DNA of 64,000 bases from an uncultured Lachnospiraceae bacterium (lineage in GTDB: Bacteria > Bacillota > Clostridia > Lachnospirales > Lachnospiraceae). The position numbers and the translations under genes were made by a program. The DNA lies in the NCBI GenBank assembly GCA_934351255.1, contig CAKRJH010000009.1, forward strand, positions 1 through 64,000, in the 5' to 3' direction. Of this stretch, positions 15,110 to 24,441 are shown piece by piece. The notes beneath the pieces were generated by a model. The model had not been told where the DNA came from. It was given only the letters and a program-made list of their open reading frames with translations, and did not search any database. Numbering within the stretch: position 1 is the first letter of the stretch; each line of letters begins with the position of its first letter.

Positions 15110-18100
15110 TCATGAGCGGATTCCCCCGCGCCTCCCCGCAGGTGACTTCAGAAGACTTCCCTCCTTGATGACCGCTTCGACCACTTCAAACTTCTTCCAT
15201 TCAGTATTCCCAATTATTTCCCGTGCATTCACACTCTGATTCATCGGAAGCCGTTTGATCTGTTTTTCCTGCGAAAGATACAGGACGACCTGATTGGTTC
15301 CGTCAGACTCTGCCAATGCCTTGTCAAGCTCCTGCGCATGCCTCATATAGCTGTCCTTGTCGGCAAAGCGCAGCCAGAGTTCGCATGGCACCTCGTCAAA
15401 CCGCACCACATCGGAACAGATCACCTTGGCCTGGCTGCTTCGTCCGTCCCGGTCCATGTCCACCTTGGCGCGTCCGCGGATAAACACCTTTTCATCGACA
15501 TTCAGACGATTCTTAAACTTCTCAAAGTCTCTCGGGAAGACGACCACTTCCACGGTACCGTACATGTCCTCCAGCGTCACAAAGGCCATCAAGGTATTGT
15601 TTTTGGTGGTCTTGACAGTCTTGGCCGTGATCATGCCTCCGATCACGACATTCTCTCCATCCTCCACGGTCACCGCTTCCATATCCTGCTCCTCCGAGAT
15701 CCGGAATCGGCTGCAGTCCGTGGTGCAGTTCTTCTGCAGAAGATCCTGATAGGATTCCAGCGGATGTCCGCTCAGATAGATGCTCAGGACTTCCTTTTCA
15801 TAGGCCAGAAGTTCCTCCGGCTCATATTCACCGATATCCGGCATCTGCACACGATCCGCCCCCTGCAGTTCCTCATCTCCCATATCAAACAATGAGAGCT
15901 GTCCTGCCATCGAATCTTTCTTCTGGCGGTTGACATTGTCCAGGATCTGCTCATAGACCGCCATCTTCTGGCGGCGTGTTCCCTCCAGGCTGTCAAATGC
16001 TCCCGCCTTGATAAAGTTCTCCAGCGTATGGCGGTTGACTTCCTTGGAGGTCAGGCGCTGCATGAAATCCTCCAGCGATGTGTAGAGGCCATGCTCCTGT
16101 CTCTCCTCCACAATATTATCGATCACAGCAGCTCCCACACCCTTGATCGCTGACATTCCGAAACGAATACCGTCTCCGTCCACCGAAAAGGCACTCTGCC
16201 CGGTATTGACATCGGGCGGCAGGATCCGTATCCCCATCTGCCGGCAGTTCATGATGTACCCTACCACCTTGGCGGTATTGTCACGCACCGATGTCATCAA
16301 TGCCGCCATAAACGGAAGTGGATGATAATACTTCAGATATGCGGTCTGATAGGACACCACCGCATAGGCAGCGGCATGGGATTTATTGAATGCATACTTT
16401 GCAAAATCAATCATCTCATCGTAAATCTTGTTGGCCGTTGCCTCGGGAATCCCGTTGGCGACACATCCCTTTACGCCTTCCTCTTCATTGCCATAGACAA
16501 AGTTCTGCCGCTCGGCCTCCATGACCTTGGTCTTCTTTTTGGCCATGGCACGTCGGACCAGATCACTTCGTCCGAAACTGTATCCGGCCAGATTGCGCAC
16601 GATCTGCATAACCTGCTCCTGATACACGATACAGCCATGGGTCGGCGACAGGATCGGTTCCAGCTGCGGACAGTCATAGGTAATGCTGTCCCGGTTCTCC
16701 TTTCCCTGGATGTATTTGGGGATAAAGTCCATCGGCCCCGGACGGTACAGCGAAATACCGGCAATAATATCTTCCATACTCTCCGGCCGCAGCTCTTTCA
16801 TGAACTGACGCATCCCGGCACTCTCAAGCTGGAATACACCCTCCGTCTGTCCGGCGGAGATCATATCCAGAACTGCCTTGTCTTCGAAATCAATGTGCAG
16901 CATATCAGCATCCGTCATGCCACACATATGTGCTGCATTCTGGATCACCGTCAGGGTACGAAGTCCCAGGAAATCCATCTTGAGCAGTCCCAGTTCCTCC
17001 AGCGTCGTCATCGTATACTGTGTAGTGATATTTCCGTCTGAGCCCTTGGAGAGGGGTACAAATTCGTCCACTGCCTTCGGGCTGATGACCACGCCGGCCG
17101 CATGGACGGAAGTATGTCTTGGCAGTCCCTCCAGTTTCCTGCTCATATCGATCAGATAATGGATATCGGAATCATTTTCGTACATGGAACGAAGTTCCGG
17201 ATTCATCACCAATGCCTTGTCGATCGTGATATTGAGTTCCATCGGAATGGCCTTGGCCACGGTGTCCACATAAGAGTACGGCAGATCCAGGGCACGGCCC
17301 ACATCACGGATCACACCGCGCGCAGCCAGCGTACCAAACGTCACAATCTGCACCACACGCTCCTTGCCATATTTACGCGTCACATAATCGATCACTTCCT
17401 GGCGGCGCTCATAGCAGAAATCCACGTCGATATCGGGCATCGTCACACGCTCCGGGTTCAGGAAACGCTCAAACAGCAGATCAAAGCGGATCGGATCGAT
17501 ATCAGTGATCCCAAGGCTGTATGCCACGATACTTCCCGCTGCCGATCCACGTCCCGGTCCGACACTGATGCCGTGATCTTTGGCATATTTGATAAAGTCC
17601 CACACGATCAGGAAATAATCAATAAATCCCATCGTGCGGATCGTATCCATCTCATAGTCCATGCGCTCTGTCAATGTCTTGCGCTGTGCCTCATCAGCAT
17701 CCGGATAACGGCGTGCAAGTCCCTCACGGCACAGTTTCTGAAGATATTCCCAGGAGCTATATCCCTCAGGCACATCATACTGCGGCAGCTTATATTTACC
17801 GAATTCGATCTCGACATGACAACGGCTGGCGATCTTCTCCGTATTGTCAATGGCCTCCTGGGCATAACCGAACAGACTGCGCATCTCCTCCTCGGACTTC
17901 AGATAAAACTGCCCACCCTCATACCGCATGCGGTCCTCGTCCTGCACCTTTTTCTGGGTCTGGATGCACAGCAGAATATCGTGTGCCTGGGCATCCTCTT
18001 TGCGGATATAGTGCACGTCATTGGTCGCGATCAGCGGAAGTCCTGTCTCCTGACTCATGCGCAGCAGCCCCTGGTTCACGGCCTTCTGCTCCGGAATCCC

Positions 18101-18634
18101 GTGATCCTGCAGCTCCAGATAAAAATGATCCTGTCCAAAGATCTGCGCCAGAGTCAGCGCCTCCTCTTTGGCCTTCTCATACTGTCCCTGCACAAGCTGT
18201 GAAGCCACCGCCCCCGCCAGACAGGCACTGCACGCAATGATCCCCTCATGAAATTCCCGCAGCACATCGTAATCCACGCGCGGTTTGTAGTAAAATCCCT
18301 CCGTAAAGCCACGGGATACGATCTTCATAAGATTCGCATAGCCCTGGTTGTTCTCGGCCAGAAGGATCAGATGGTGGTACCGGTTCTCGCCCTTGGACAT
18401 CTCACGGTCAAACCGCGATCCGGGTGCCACATAGACCTCGCATCCGATGACCGGATGCAGGCCGGCCGCATTGGCCGCGCGGTAAAAATCAATCACCCCA
18501 TACATATTGCCGTGATCCGTGATAGCAATATGCTCCATCCCCAGTTCCCTGGCACGTTCCATCAGTTCCCCGATCTTACAGGATCCATCCAGAAGGGAAT
18601 ATTCCGTATGCAGGTGTAAATGTGCAAATCCCAA
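15110..18634 (-). CDS. dnaE: DNA polymerase III alpha subunit, DnaE type
   Basis: Replicative polymerase subunit of the DnaE1-like class, about 1174 residues. The PHP domain is N-terminal (HLHLHTEYSLLDG, then AITDHGNMYG). The polymerase core carries the catalytic PDIDVDF aspartates and YAFNKSHAAAYA. A helix-hairpin-helix region follows, and an OB fold near residue 1000 (VVIGGMITAKTVKTTKN). In Firmicutes this enzyme usually extends primers and hands over to PolC. The start is TTG at 18634 because AAGGAGGAG lies six bases ahead; the longer frame also begins with TTG but lacks a site. It follows the crh terminator and precedes pfkA by about 110 bases. Confidence 0.97.
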   Translation of the reverse strand: MGFAHLHLHTEYSLLDGSCKIGELMERARELGMEHIAITDHGNMYGVIDFYRAANAAGLHPVIGCEVYVAPGSRFDREMSKGENRYHHLILLAENNQGYANLMKIVSRGFTEGFYYKPRVDYDVLREFHEGIIACSACLAGAVASQLVQGQYEKAKEEALTLAQIFGQDHFYLELQDHGIPEQKAVNQGLLRMSQETGLPLIATNDVHYIRKEDAQAHDILLCIQTQKKVQDEDRMRYEGGQFYLKSEEEMRSLFGYAQEAIDNTEKIASRCHVEIEFGKYKLPQYDVPEGYSSWEYLQKLCREGLARRYPDADEAQRKTLTERMDYEMDTIRTMGFIDYFLIVWDFIKYAKDHGISVGPGRGSAAGSIVAYSLGITDIDPIRFDLLFERFLNPERVTMPDIDVDFCYERRQEVIDYVTRKYGKERVVQIVTFGTLAARGVIRDVGRALDLPYSYVDTVAKAIPMELNITIDKALVMNPELRSMYENDSDIHYLIDMSRKLEGLPRHTSVHAAGVVISPKAVDEFVPLSKGSDGNITTQYTMTTLEELGLLKMDFLGLRTLTVIQNAAHMCGMTDADMLHIDFEDKAVLDMISAGQTEGVFQLESAGMRQFMKELRPESMEDIIAGISLYRPGPMDFIPKYIQGKENRDSITYDCPQLEPILSPTHGCIVYQEQVMQIVRNLAGYSFGRSDLVRRAMAKKKTKVMEAERQNFVYGNEEEGVKGCVANGIPEATANKIYDEMIDFAKYAFNKSHAAAYAVVSYQTAYLKYYHPLPFMAALMTSVRDNTAKVVGYIMNCRQMGIRILPPDVNTGQSAFSVDGDGIRFGMSAIKGVGAAVIDNIVEERQEHGLYTSLEDFMQRLTSKEVNRHTLENFIKAGAFDSLEGTRRQKMAVYEQILDNVNRQKKDSMAGQLSLFDMGDEELQGADRVQMPDIGEYEPEELLAYEKEVLSIYLSGHPLESYQDLLQKNCTTDCSRFRISEEQDMEAVTVEDGENVVIGGMITAKTVKTTKNNTLMAFVTLEDMYGTVEVVVFPRDFEKFKNRLNVDEKVFIRGRAKVDMDRDGRSSQAKVICSDVVRFDEVPCELWLRFADKDSYMRHAQELDKALAESDGTNQVVLYLSQEKQIKRLPMNQSVNAREIIGNTEWKKFEVVEAVIKEGSLLKSPAGRRGGIRS

Positions 18635-18686
18635 AACAGGCTCCTCCTTCTCTCTTCCGTACAAATGTTTGCTTTTTTATTATACC

Positions 18687-18725
18687 AAAAAAAAACTGCC
18701 GTGAAAACCTTCACGACAGTTTTTG
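18687..18725 (-). terminator. Terminator after crh
   Basis: Stem AACTGTCGTGAA / TTCACGGCAGTT with one mismatch and a four-base loop, followed on the minus strand by nine T. It separates the murB-crh operon from dnaE; a TATAAT follows the T run and may serve dnaE. Confidence 0.85.
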
Positions 18726-18744
18726 TATCTATAGAATCTCCGGT

Positions 18745-19005
18745 CTACGCTTCCATCGCTCCCAGATAGGATAAGATTCCTTTCATCGCCGCGTCCTCAT
18801 CTTCTCCGTCGATCGACACGATTACCTCCTCACCTGCTGTCAGTCCCAGTGTCATCATACCCATGATGCTCTTGGCATTGACTCTTCGTTCATCACACTC
18901 CAGATAGATACTGCTGTCAAACTGGCTTGCTTCCTGTACCAGCATCGCGCCCTGTCTGGCCTCTGATCCACTCTCCATCTGAATCTTAATCTTCTTCGTC
19001 AACAT
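18745..19005 (-). CDS. crh: Crh-like HPr homologue lacking the phosphorylatable histidine
   Basis: 86-residue HPr-fold protein. The active-site loop of HPr, GLHARP, reads GSEARQ here, so the His15 that carries phosphate in sugar transport is Glu15. Ser46 of the regulatory site is kept (NAKSIMGMM). Bacillus Crh shows the same logic, with Gln15 and Ser46, and acts only in carbon catabolite control with CcpA after Ser46 phosphorylation. The place downstream of rapZ and whiA matches the Bacillus yvcJ-yvcK-whiA-crh cluster. The protein therefore probably signals carbon status and does not pass phosphate to transporters. Glu15 might mimic phospho-His, which is speculation. Confidence 0.85.
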   Translation of the reverse strand: MLTKKIKIQMESGSEARQGAMLVQEASQFDSSIYLECDERRVNAKSIMGMMTLGLTAGEEVIVSIDGEDEDAAMKGILSYLGAMEA

Positions 19006-19033
19006 GATACATATCCTCCTTAACTACTCTATC

Positions 19034-19987
19034 TCAATTACTCTCATCTCTTATGCTGTCAGCAATCTCGCCAAGTTTTCTAAGCCTGTGGTTCACCCCT
19101 GATTTGCCAAGAGGCGGTACAAGCATCTGCCCCAGTTCCAGCAGTGATGCATCCGGATATTCCAGACGAAGTTCCGCCACCTGCCGCAATCCCGGTTTCA
19201 GTGTTCCAAATCCTCTGATTTTCTCGATCAATGTGATATCATCGATCTGTCGGCTCGCTGCCACCACAGTCTTTCCGATATTGGCAGTCTCACAATTCAC
19301 CTGACGATTCAAGCTGTTGCGCATATCTTTTAATATACGAACATTCTCATATGCCATCAATGCCACATGCGCTTCCACGACATTGAGAAAATCCACAATC
19401 TGGGCACCCTCTTTGAGATAAACCACATAATAATTCTTCCGGCAGACTATCTTGGCCTCCAGAGAAAAACTCTGCAGCAATGTCTGTGTCTCCTGTGCGA
19501 TCTCCGGCGAGACAAAGGACATTTCCAGATGATATGCTTTCTCCGGGTCCGTCACGGAACCAGATGCCAGAAACAGACCTCTGAGAAACGCGCGTTTACA
19601 ACAGGTATTCTGCGTCAACATACGGTGTCTGGAGGTGAATCCGCTCCGTATCATCCCCATCTCATCCATGACTTTCATCGCCTTGAGGATCTCCACAACC
19701 TTGTCCGGCTCCCACACCTGCAGCAGGTAGTTTCTGCTGTCCGGATGGTCATTATTTCGCCAAACCGACAGATCGGCCCGATTATGGAACATTTTCCTTA
19801 CTAACATATCGGATTTCACAGCCACTGTCAAGTTCTCTGTTCTGATTTCGAGGTAATGCCTCCCACCCTTGGTACAGCGGATCCTACCCGCCATAGCAAA
19901 GATGGCTGCAAACTCTGCAATCTGACAATGCCTTGCCGAACTCATCTGGCGCACCAGTTCCCGTTTAACATCTCCTGAAAAAGACAT
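19034..19987 (-). CDS. whiA: DNA-binding protein WhiA
   Basis: 317 residues, typical WhiA. The N-terminal two thirds is the degenerate homing-endonuclease (LAGLIDADG-like) fold, with CCKRAFLRGLFLASGS as its core helix. The C-terminal 90 residues are the helix-turn-helix domain, ending in GVNHRLRKLGEIAD. WhiA controls sporulation in actinomycetes. In Firmicutes it binds the chromosome and affects division and chromosome separation. It lies 28 bases from rapZ and 28 from crh, the conserved order. The yvcK/mgfK gene that normally sits between rapZ and whiA in Bacillus is absent here. An AAAGGAGAA site precedes the ATG. Confidence 0.95.
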   Translation of the reverse strand: MSFSGDVKRELVRQMSSARHCQIAEFAAIFAMAGRIRCTKGGRHYLEIRTENLTVAVKSDMLVRKMFHNRADLSVWRNNDHPDSRNYLLQVWEPDKVVEILKAMKVMDEMGMIRSGFTSRHRMLTQNTCCKRAFLRGLFLASGSVTDPEKAYHLEMSFVSPEIAQETQTLLQSFSLEAKIVCRKNYYVVYLKEGAQIVDFLNVVEAHVALMAYENVRILKDMRNSLNRQVNCETANIGKTVVAASRQIDDITLIEKIRGFGTLKPGLRQVAELRLEYPDASLLELGQMLVPPLGKSGVNHRLRKLGEIADSIRDESN

Positions 19988-20015
19988 GATTTTCTCCTTT
20001 TATGCCACCGGTATA

Positions 20016-20885
20016 TCAGCCTTTGCGCGCTGCATCCTTCTCAATGTCGCGATGCTCCACTTTCAAGCCGTAAGGGAGCTGCTGCATATGCTGTCCGAGT
20101 GCATTGGCAATGGATACCGAACGATGCTTGCCGCCGGTACATCCCACGCTCACGACCAGCTGATTCTTTCCTTCTATAATATAATTGGGGATCAGGAACT
20201 CCAGCATGTCATACAGTTTCTTCTCGAACGTCACCGCCTGTGGGGACGCCATGACAAAATCGTAGACCGGGCTGTCATTGCCGGTGAGCGGCTTCAGATC
20301 CTCTATATAGTATGGATTCGGCAGGAACCGTACATCAAAGACCAGATCCGAATCCTCGGGGATTCCGTACTTGAACCCAAAGGAGAGAATGGTGATAAAG
20401 AAGTTTTCATACTCCCCCTCCGTCAGGAAGATCTTGTCAATCTCATGCTTGAGATCACGCACCAGCATATGGCTGGTATCCAGGATAAAATCCGCCCTCT
20501 TTTTGATCGGCATGATCTCCTGGCGCTCATACTCGATTGCCTTGTCGACTCTTCCCTGCAAAGCCATCGGATGATTCCTCCTGGTCTCCTTGTACCGCTT
20601 CACCAGCACGGAACTCTCTGCCTCGAGGAACAGGATCTCATAATGAACCCCCTCCTGCTCCATCTTGTCCATGATCTGGTCAAACTGATCCAATCCTTCC
20701 AGATTCCGGATATCGATTCCGACCGCCAGACGGTCGATCGCATTTTCCTCCTGAAACAATCTGGTCAGTTTTGGAAGCATGGTCACCGGAAGATTATCCA
20801 CACAAAAATATCCCATATCCTCCAGCATCTTCATAGCAGAACTTTTGCCTGCCCCTGACATTCCCGTCACAATCACAAATCTCAT
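20016..20885 (-). CDS. rapZ: RapZ/YvcJ nucleotide-binding protein
   Basis: P-loop protein of the RapZ (YvcJ) family, 289 residues as usual. The Walker A GMSGAGKSSAMKMLED is at 8-23, followed by CVDNLPVTMLPKL and the family DIR motif. The C-terminal domain (about 155-289) carries DVRFLPNPYY and the CTGGKHRSV phosphate-binding loop. In E. coli RapZ presents the small RNA GlmZ to RNase E. In Firmicutes the protein binds GTP and the UDP-GlcNAc pathway link is less clear. Neighbouring murB, which uses a UDP-GlcNAc derivative, fits a cell-wall precursor connection. The gap to murB is 69 bases. Confidence 0.95.
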   Translation of the reverse strand: MRFVIVTGMSGAGKSSAMKMLEDMGYFCVDNLPVTMLPKLTRLFQEENAIDRLAVGIDIRNLEGLDQFDQIMDKMEQEGVHYEILFLEAESSVLVKRYKETRRNHPMALQGRVDKAIEYERQEIMPIKKRADFILDTSHMLVRDLKHEIDKIFLTEGEYENFFITILSFGFKYGIPEDSDLVFDVRFLPNPYYIEDLKPLTGNDSPVYDFVMASPQAVTFEKKLYDMLEFLIPNYIIEGKNQLVVSVGCTGGKHRSVSIANALGQHMQQLPYGLKVEHRDIEKDAARKG

Positions 20886-20954
20886 AAGCCGCTTCTCCTG
20901 TTGTGTTATCCTGTCCTGTGTTTTGTCTTATGTTATATCACCGTATCCTGGTTC

Positions 20955-21845
20955 TTATATCGTCTTGACTTCTAATTCCAGATCGACGCCAAACTTCGCT
21001 TTTACTTCCTCCTGCACATGGTGGATCACCTTCATGGCATCCGCATAGGTCCCCTCACCCACATTGACCACAAACCCACAATGCTTCTCAGATACCATCA
21101 CATCGCCCACGCGGTATCCCCGCAGCCCTGCGTCCTGGATCAGCTTGCCGGCAAAATATCCCTCCGGTCTCTTGAAAGTACTGCCCGCGCTGCCATACTC
21201 CAGCGGCTGTTTCATGCGTCTCTGCTGGTTCAGATGCTGGATCTGGTCGTGGATCTGTCGAAGATCGCCGACCTGGAACTCAAAAGTTGCCGCAAGCACG
21301 ATCAACTCATGTCTCTGGATAATGCTGTTGCGGTAGGACAGTTCCATCTCATCCTTCTGCAGTTCAAAGATATTGCCCTCTTTGTCCATAACCTCGGCTG
21401 ACACGATACAATCTTTGATCTCACCGCCATAGGCTCCGGCATTCATCGTCACTGCGCCGCCTAATGTCCCCGGAATGCCGCTGGCAAACTCCAGTCCGGT
21501 CAGTCCCTCTCTGGCAACCAGCGCCGCCAGTCTGGACAGTAGCATACCGCTTCCCGCGGTCACCCTGGTATCCTGAAACTGGATAAAATCCAATCCGCGG
21601 GTACAGATGATCACGCCCCGGAATCCCTCATCCGGCACCAAAAGGTTGCTTCCGTTGCCCAGTATGAAGTAAGGGATCTGCTCCTCCTTACAATAGGCAA
21701 GCACGCCTGCCAGATCCTGACTGTTCTTCGGTGTGACAAAGACGTCTGCCGGTCCGCCGATGCGGAATGTAGTGTGTCTGCTCATCGGCTCCTGCGTGCG
21801 GATGCTCTCCGGCCCTACGATTTCTGTGAAACGATCCATATCCAT
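20955..21845 (-). CDS. murB: UDP-N-acetylenolpyruvoylglucosamine reductase
   Basis: FAD enzyme that reduces UDP-GlcNAc-enolpyruvate to UDP-MurNAc, the second committed step of peptidoglycan synthesis. About 296 residues, type II form without the extra loop. Motifs are RHTTFRIGGPAD, GNGSNLLV, SGIPGTLGGAVTMNAGAYGGEI (FAD-binding), SYRNSII and GSTFKRPEG with the catalytic Ser and Lys. VSEKHCGFVVN is near the C-terminus. The ATG at 21845 is chosen since the extra 27 upstream residues are basic and unlike the family; an AAAGGA lies 13 bases ahead, a slightly long spacing. First gene of the murB-rapZ-whiA-crh operon. Confidence 0.95.
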   Translation of the reverse strand: MDMDRFTEIVGPESIRTQEPMSRHTTFRIGGPADVFVTPKNSQDLAGVLAYCKEEQIPYFILGNGSNLLVPDEGFRGVIICTRGLDFIQFQDTRVTAGSGMLLSRLAALVAREGLTGLEFASGIPGTLGGAVTMNAGAYGGEIKDCIVSAEVMDKEGNIFELQKDEMELSYRNSIIQRHELIVLAATFEFQVGDLRQIHDQIQHLNQQRRMKQPLEYGSAGSTFKRPEGYFAGKLIQDAGLRGYRVGDVMVSEKHCGFVVNVGEGTYADAMKVIHHVQEEVKAKFGVDLELEVKTI

Positions 21846-21930
21846 ATTAATACTGCATTCCTTTCTCCGCCTGCCGACTCTGGGACGCAGGCACAAATAT
21901 ATCCATATGATTGATTCTTCTTTCATAACC

Positions 21931-21963
21931 CAAAAGACCCTGCAAACGAATTTGCAGGGTCCT
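21931..21963 (-). terminator. Terminator after tRNA-Arg
   Basis: Eleven-base perfect stem GACCCTGCAAA / TTTGCAGGGTC with a TTCG loop, followed by TTTT on the minus strand, six bases after the tRNA 3' end. Confidence 0.9.
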
Positions 21964-21968
21964 TATAA

Positions 21969-22042
<74 letters not shown>

Positions 22043-22053
22043 ATGCAAGAAGT

Positions 22054-22082
22054 ATTATATCCTGCGATTCAAAAAAATGCAA
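22054..22082 (-). promoter_or_regulatory. Promoter for tRNA-Arg
   Basis: -35 TTGCAT and a perfect -10 TATAAT at 17 bases, ending 12 bases before the tRNA 5' end on the minus strand. Confidence 0.75.
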
Positions 22083-22170
22083 GCCCTTTTTTGATATTTT
22101 TTTAACTTTTTTCAAATAATATTCCCAAACCCCCATTTTATGCCCTATTGAGGAGTAGATTTTTTTCAGA

Positions 22171-22199
22171 TTGCACCCCGTTTCATTCCATGATACACT
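22171..22199 (+). promoter_or_regulatory. Promoter for ktrB-ktrA
   Basis: -35 TTGCAC (22171-22176) and -10 TACACT (22194-22199) with 17 bases between. A start would fall near 22206, just before the ktrB ATG at 22222. Confidence 0.5.
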
Positions 22200-22221
22200 C
22201 TTTAGAAAAGAATACATCACG

Positions 22222-23649
22222 ATGGATCACAGACAGCGTTCCACCGATCATGATATCTCATATCATATAAGAATGGAGCAACTCATGAAACAACGCAAAA
22301 ACGAACTCTCTACGACCCAGGTCATCTCCCTGGGATTTTTTCTGGCAATCCTGGTGGGAACAATCCTTTTGTCCCTGCCGGTCTGCAGCGCCAGTGGCAA
22401 AGCCACACCGCTTATGGATGCCCTGTTTACCGCCACCACCTCCGTGTGCGTTACCGGCCTGGTCGTTGTGCCGACCTACGCTCACTGGAGCCTTCTGGGT
22501 AAGATCATCATTCTGATCCTGATCCAGCTCGGCGGTCTTGGCGTTGTCTCCTTTTCCACCGCGGTGATGATGTTTATTGGAAGAAGGATCACACTCAAAG
22601 ATCGCATGCTTCTGGAGGATGCACTGAATCTCAACACTCTGAGCGGTCTGGTTCGGTTTCTACGCTGGATCCTGAAAGGCACCTTCCTGATCGAGGGACT
22701 GGGATTCGCCGGTTACTGTCTGGTATTTGTTCCGCAGTTTGGCCCCAAGGGCATCTGGTATTCCCTGTTCAATGCCGTCTCCGCATTCTGTAATGCAGGC
22801 ATGGATATCATTGGGCCAAACTCACTGGAAAACTACATCACGCATCCCTGGATCAATATTGTCACTATGTTTCTGATCATCATGGGCGGCCTTGGATTTA
22901 TCGTATGGATGGATCTTCTCGAACTGGTTCGCACAAGAATCCGGCGTCATGTCTCCTATCACACCTTATTCCAGCGGCTGCGGCTTCACACCAAACTGGT
23001 TCTGATCACCACCCTGGGACTGATCCTTGGCGGTGCTCTGGCTATCTTCATTCTTGAATATGACAACCCAGGCACGATCGGAAACTTAAGTCTGCCCGGC
23101 AAACTTCTGGCGAGCCTGTTTCAGTCCGTTACCACGCGTACTGCCGGCTTCCAGACGTTCTCCCAAAAGGCACTGAGACCGGGGACCATGATGATCTGCA
23201 TCTTTCTGATGTTTATCGGCGGTTCCTCCATCGGAACGGCCGGCGGTGTCAAGACCACCACGATCGCCGTGCTGATCCTGAGCACCTGGGCCACCATCAA
23301 GGGCGACGGCCGCGTCGTTGTCTTTCACAAACACATCCGCGGACGGATCATCAAAAAAGCCCTCGCGGTCATCATGGTCAGCATCCTGGTATTATTTTCC
23401 CTGACTGTACTTCTGTATCAGGTCGAAAAAGGCTCTATGTCCGACATTGCCTATGAGACTACCAGTGCCATTGCCACCGTTGGCCTGACACGCAATCTGA
23501 CCCCTTCCCTGCACACTGCCGGCAAGGCTATCATCATTCTGATGATGTATCTGGGCAGGATCGGTCCGATTTCCATGGCGATCATCTTTGGCAGCCACGG
23601 TTCAAGATCTCTGGCCGAATATCCGGAGGAAGAGATCACGGTCGGATAA
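22222..23649 (+). CDS. ktrB: Potassium uptake channel subunit, KtrB/TrkH family
   Basis: Membrane subunit of a Ktr-type potassium transporter, about 475 residues with eight main helices and four pore loops (repeated helix-loop-helix units). Pore loops are recognised at TTSVCVTGL, AVSAFCNAGMD, TTRTAGFQT and SAIATVGLT, each with the filter glycine. GGSSIGTAGG and the C-terminal LGRIGPI motif are typical. The N-terminus is uncertain: the ATG at 22222 fits the promoter, while one at 22285 has GGAG six bases ahead. The cytoplasmic regulator KtrA is encoded 60 bases downstream. Potassium uptake of this kind is usually controlled by ATP/ADP and c-di-AMP through KtrA. Confidence 0.93.
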   Translation: MDHRQRSTDHDISYHIRMEQLMKQRKNELSTTQVISLGFFLAILVGTILLSLPVCSASGKATPLMDALFTATTSVCVTGLVVVPTYAHWSLLGKIIILILIQLGGLGVVSFSTAVMMFIGRRITLKDRMLLEDALNLNTLSGLVRFLRWILKGTFLIEGLGFAGYCLVFVPQFGPKGIWYSLFNAVSAFCNAGMDIIGPNSLENYITHPWINIVTMFLIIMGGLGFIVWMDLLELVRTRIRRHVSYHTLFQRLRLHTKLVLITTLGLILGGALAIFILEYDNPGTIGNLSLPGKLLASLFQSVTTRTAGFQTFSQKALRPGTMMICIFLMFIGGSSIGTAGGVKTTTIAVLILSTWATIKGDGRVVVFHKHIRGRIIKKALAVIMVSILVLFSLTVLLYQVEKGSMSDIAYETTSAIATVGLTRNLTPSLHTAGKAIIILMMYLGRIGPISMAIIFGSHGSRSLAEYPEEEITVG

Positions 23650-23709
23650 GTTCTTGCCAGCCGTAATGGATATTAACCATCACTATAGTAGAAAGGAACA
23701 GAACATACT

Positions 23710-24357
23710 ATGAAAAAATCGATTGCAGTACTGGGACTCGGCAAATTCGGAACCTCCATCGTCGAAGAATGCTACGATATAGGCTGTGAGGTCCTGGCCG
23801 TGGACATCAACAAAGAGAGGGTGCAGGCGGTATCGCCCTATGCAACGTATTGTGCACAAGTCGATGTCCGGGACAAGGAATCTCTTCGCTCTCTGGGCAT
23901 CTCCAATGTCGACGCAGTGGTCGTGGCGATCACCGGCGACCTGGAATCCAGCATTCTCGGAACTCTGAATGTCAAAGAACTGGGGATCCAGCAGATCATT
24001 GCCAAGGTCAAGGATGAGACACAGAGCACGATCCTCAAACGAATCGGCGCCACCGACACCATCATTCCGGAGAAAGAGGCCGGCATCAATATGGCACGGC
24101 GTCTTGCCAGCCAGAATATTCTGGAGTATATCGAACTGTCGCAGAATATCAGCATGGCGGAAGTCCCTGTCCGCAAAGAGTGGAGCGGCCATACCCTGCG
24201 GGAACTTAATCTGCGCGGCAAGTATCATATCAATGTCATCGCCCTGCGCAGAAACGGTGAGCTTCTGACCACCTTCGGCCCGGATGATCTGCTGACCGAA
24301 GATCTGACGATGCTGTTGATCGCAGAGCAAACGCAGATCGAGCGTCTGACCAGATAA
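23710..24357 (+). CDS. ktrA: Potassium uptake regulatory subunit, KtrA/TrkA family
   Basis: Cytoplasmic RCK protein that forms the octameric ring gating KtrB, 215 residues. Residues 4-25 give the Rossmann nucleotide site (AVLGLGKFGTSI), with the acidic DINKERV at the end of the second strand. The RCK_N domain runs to about 130, and RCK_C (about 140-215, NISMAEVPVRKEWSGHTLRELNLR) is the part that binds c-di-AMP in related proteins. AAAGGAA precedes the ATG. The gene order ktrB-ktrA, both on the plus strand, makes a complete two-gene uptake system followed by a hairpin terminator. Confidence 0.95.
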   Translation: MKKSIAVLGLGKFGTSIVEECYDIGCEVLAVDINKERVQAVSPYATYCAQVDVRDKESLRSLGISNVDAVVVAITGDLESSILGTLNVKELGIQQIIAKVKDETQSTILKRIGATDTIIPEKEAGINMARRLASQNILEYIELSQNISMAEVPVRKEWSGHTLRELNLRGKYHINVIALRRNGELLTTFGPDDLLTEDLTMLLIAEQTQIERLTR

Positions 24358-24377
24358 CACAGAAACGGACAAAATAA

Positions 24378-24412
24378 ACCCCCGATGCCGCATCCGGCAC
24401 CGGGGGTTCTTC
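24378..24412. terminator. Terminator between ktrA and fucO
   Basis: GC-rich stem AACCCCCG..GCC / GGC..CGGGGGTT with one mismatch. On the minus strand it is followed by TTTATTTT, so it is best suited to end fucO, but it can also end ktrA. Confidence 0.75.
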
Positions 24413-24441
24413 ACGTGATGGCTCCTCGCTCCATCGTTTTG

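Noticed and set aside
23683..24414. A 243-residue minus-strand frame opposite ktrA
   Set aside because: ktrA is a clear RCK protein; the antisense frame has no recognisable motif.
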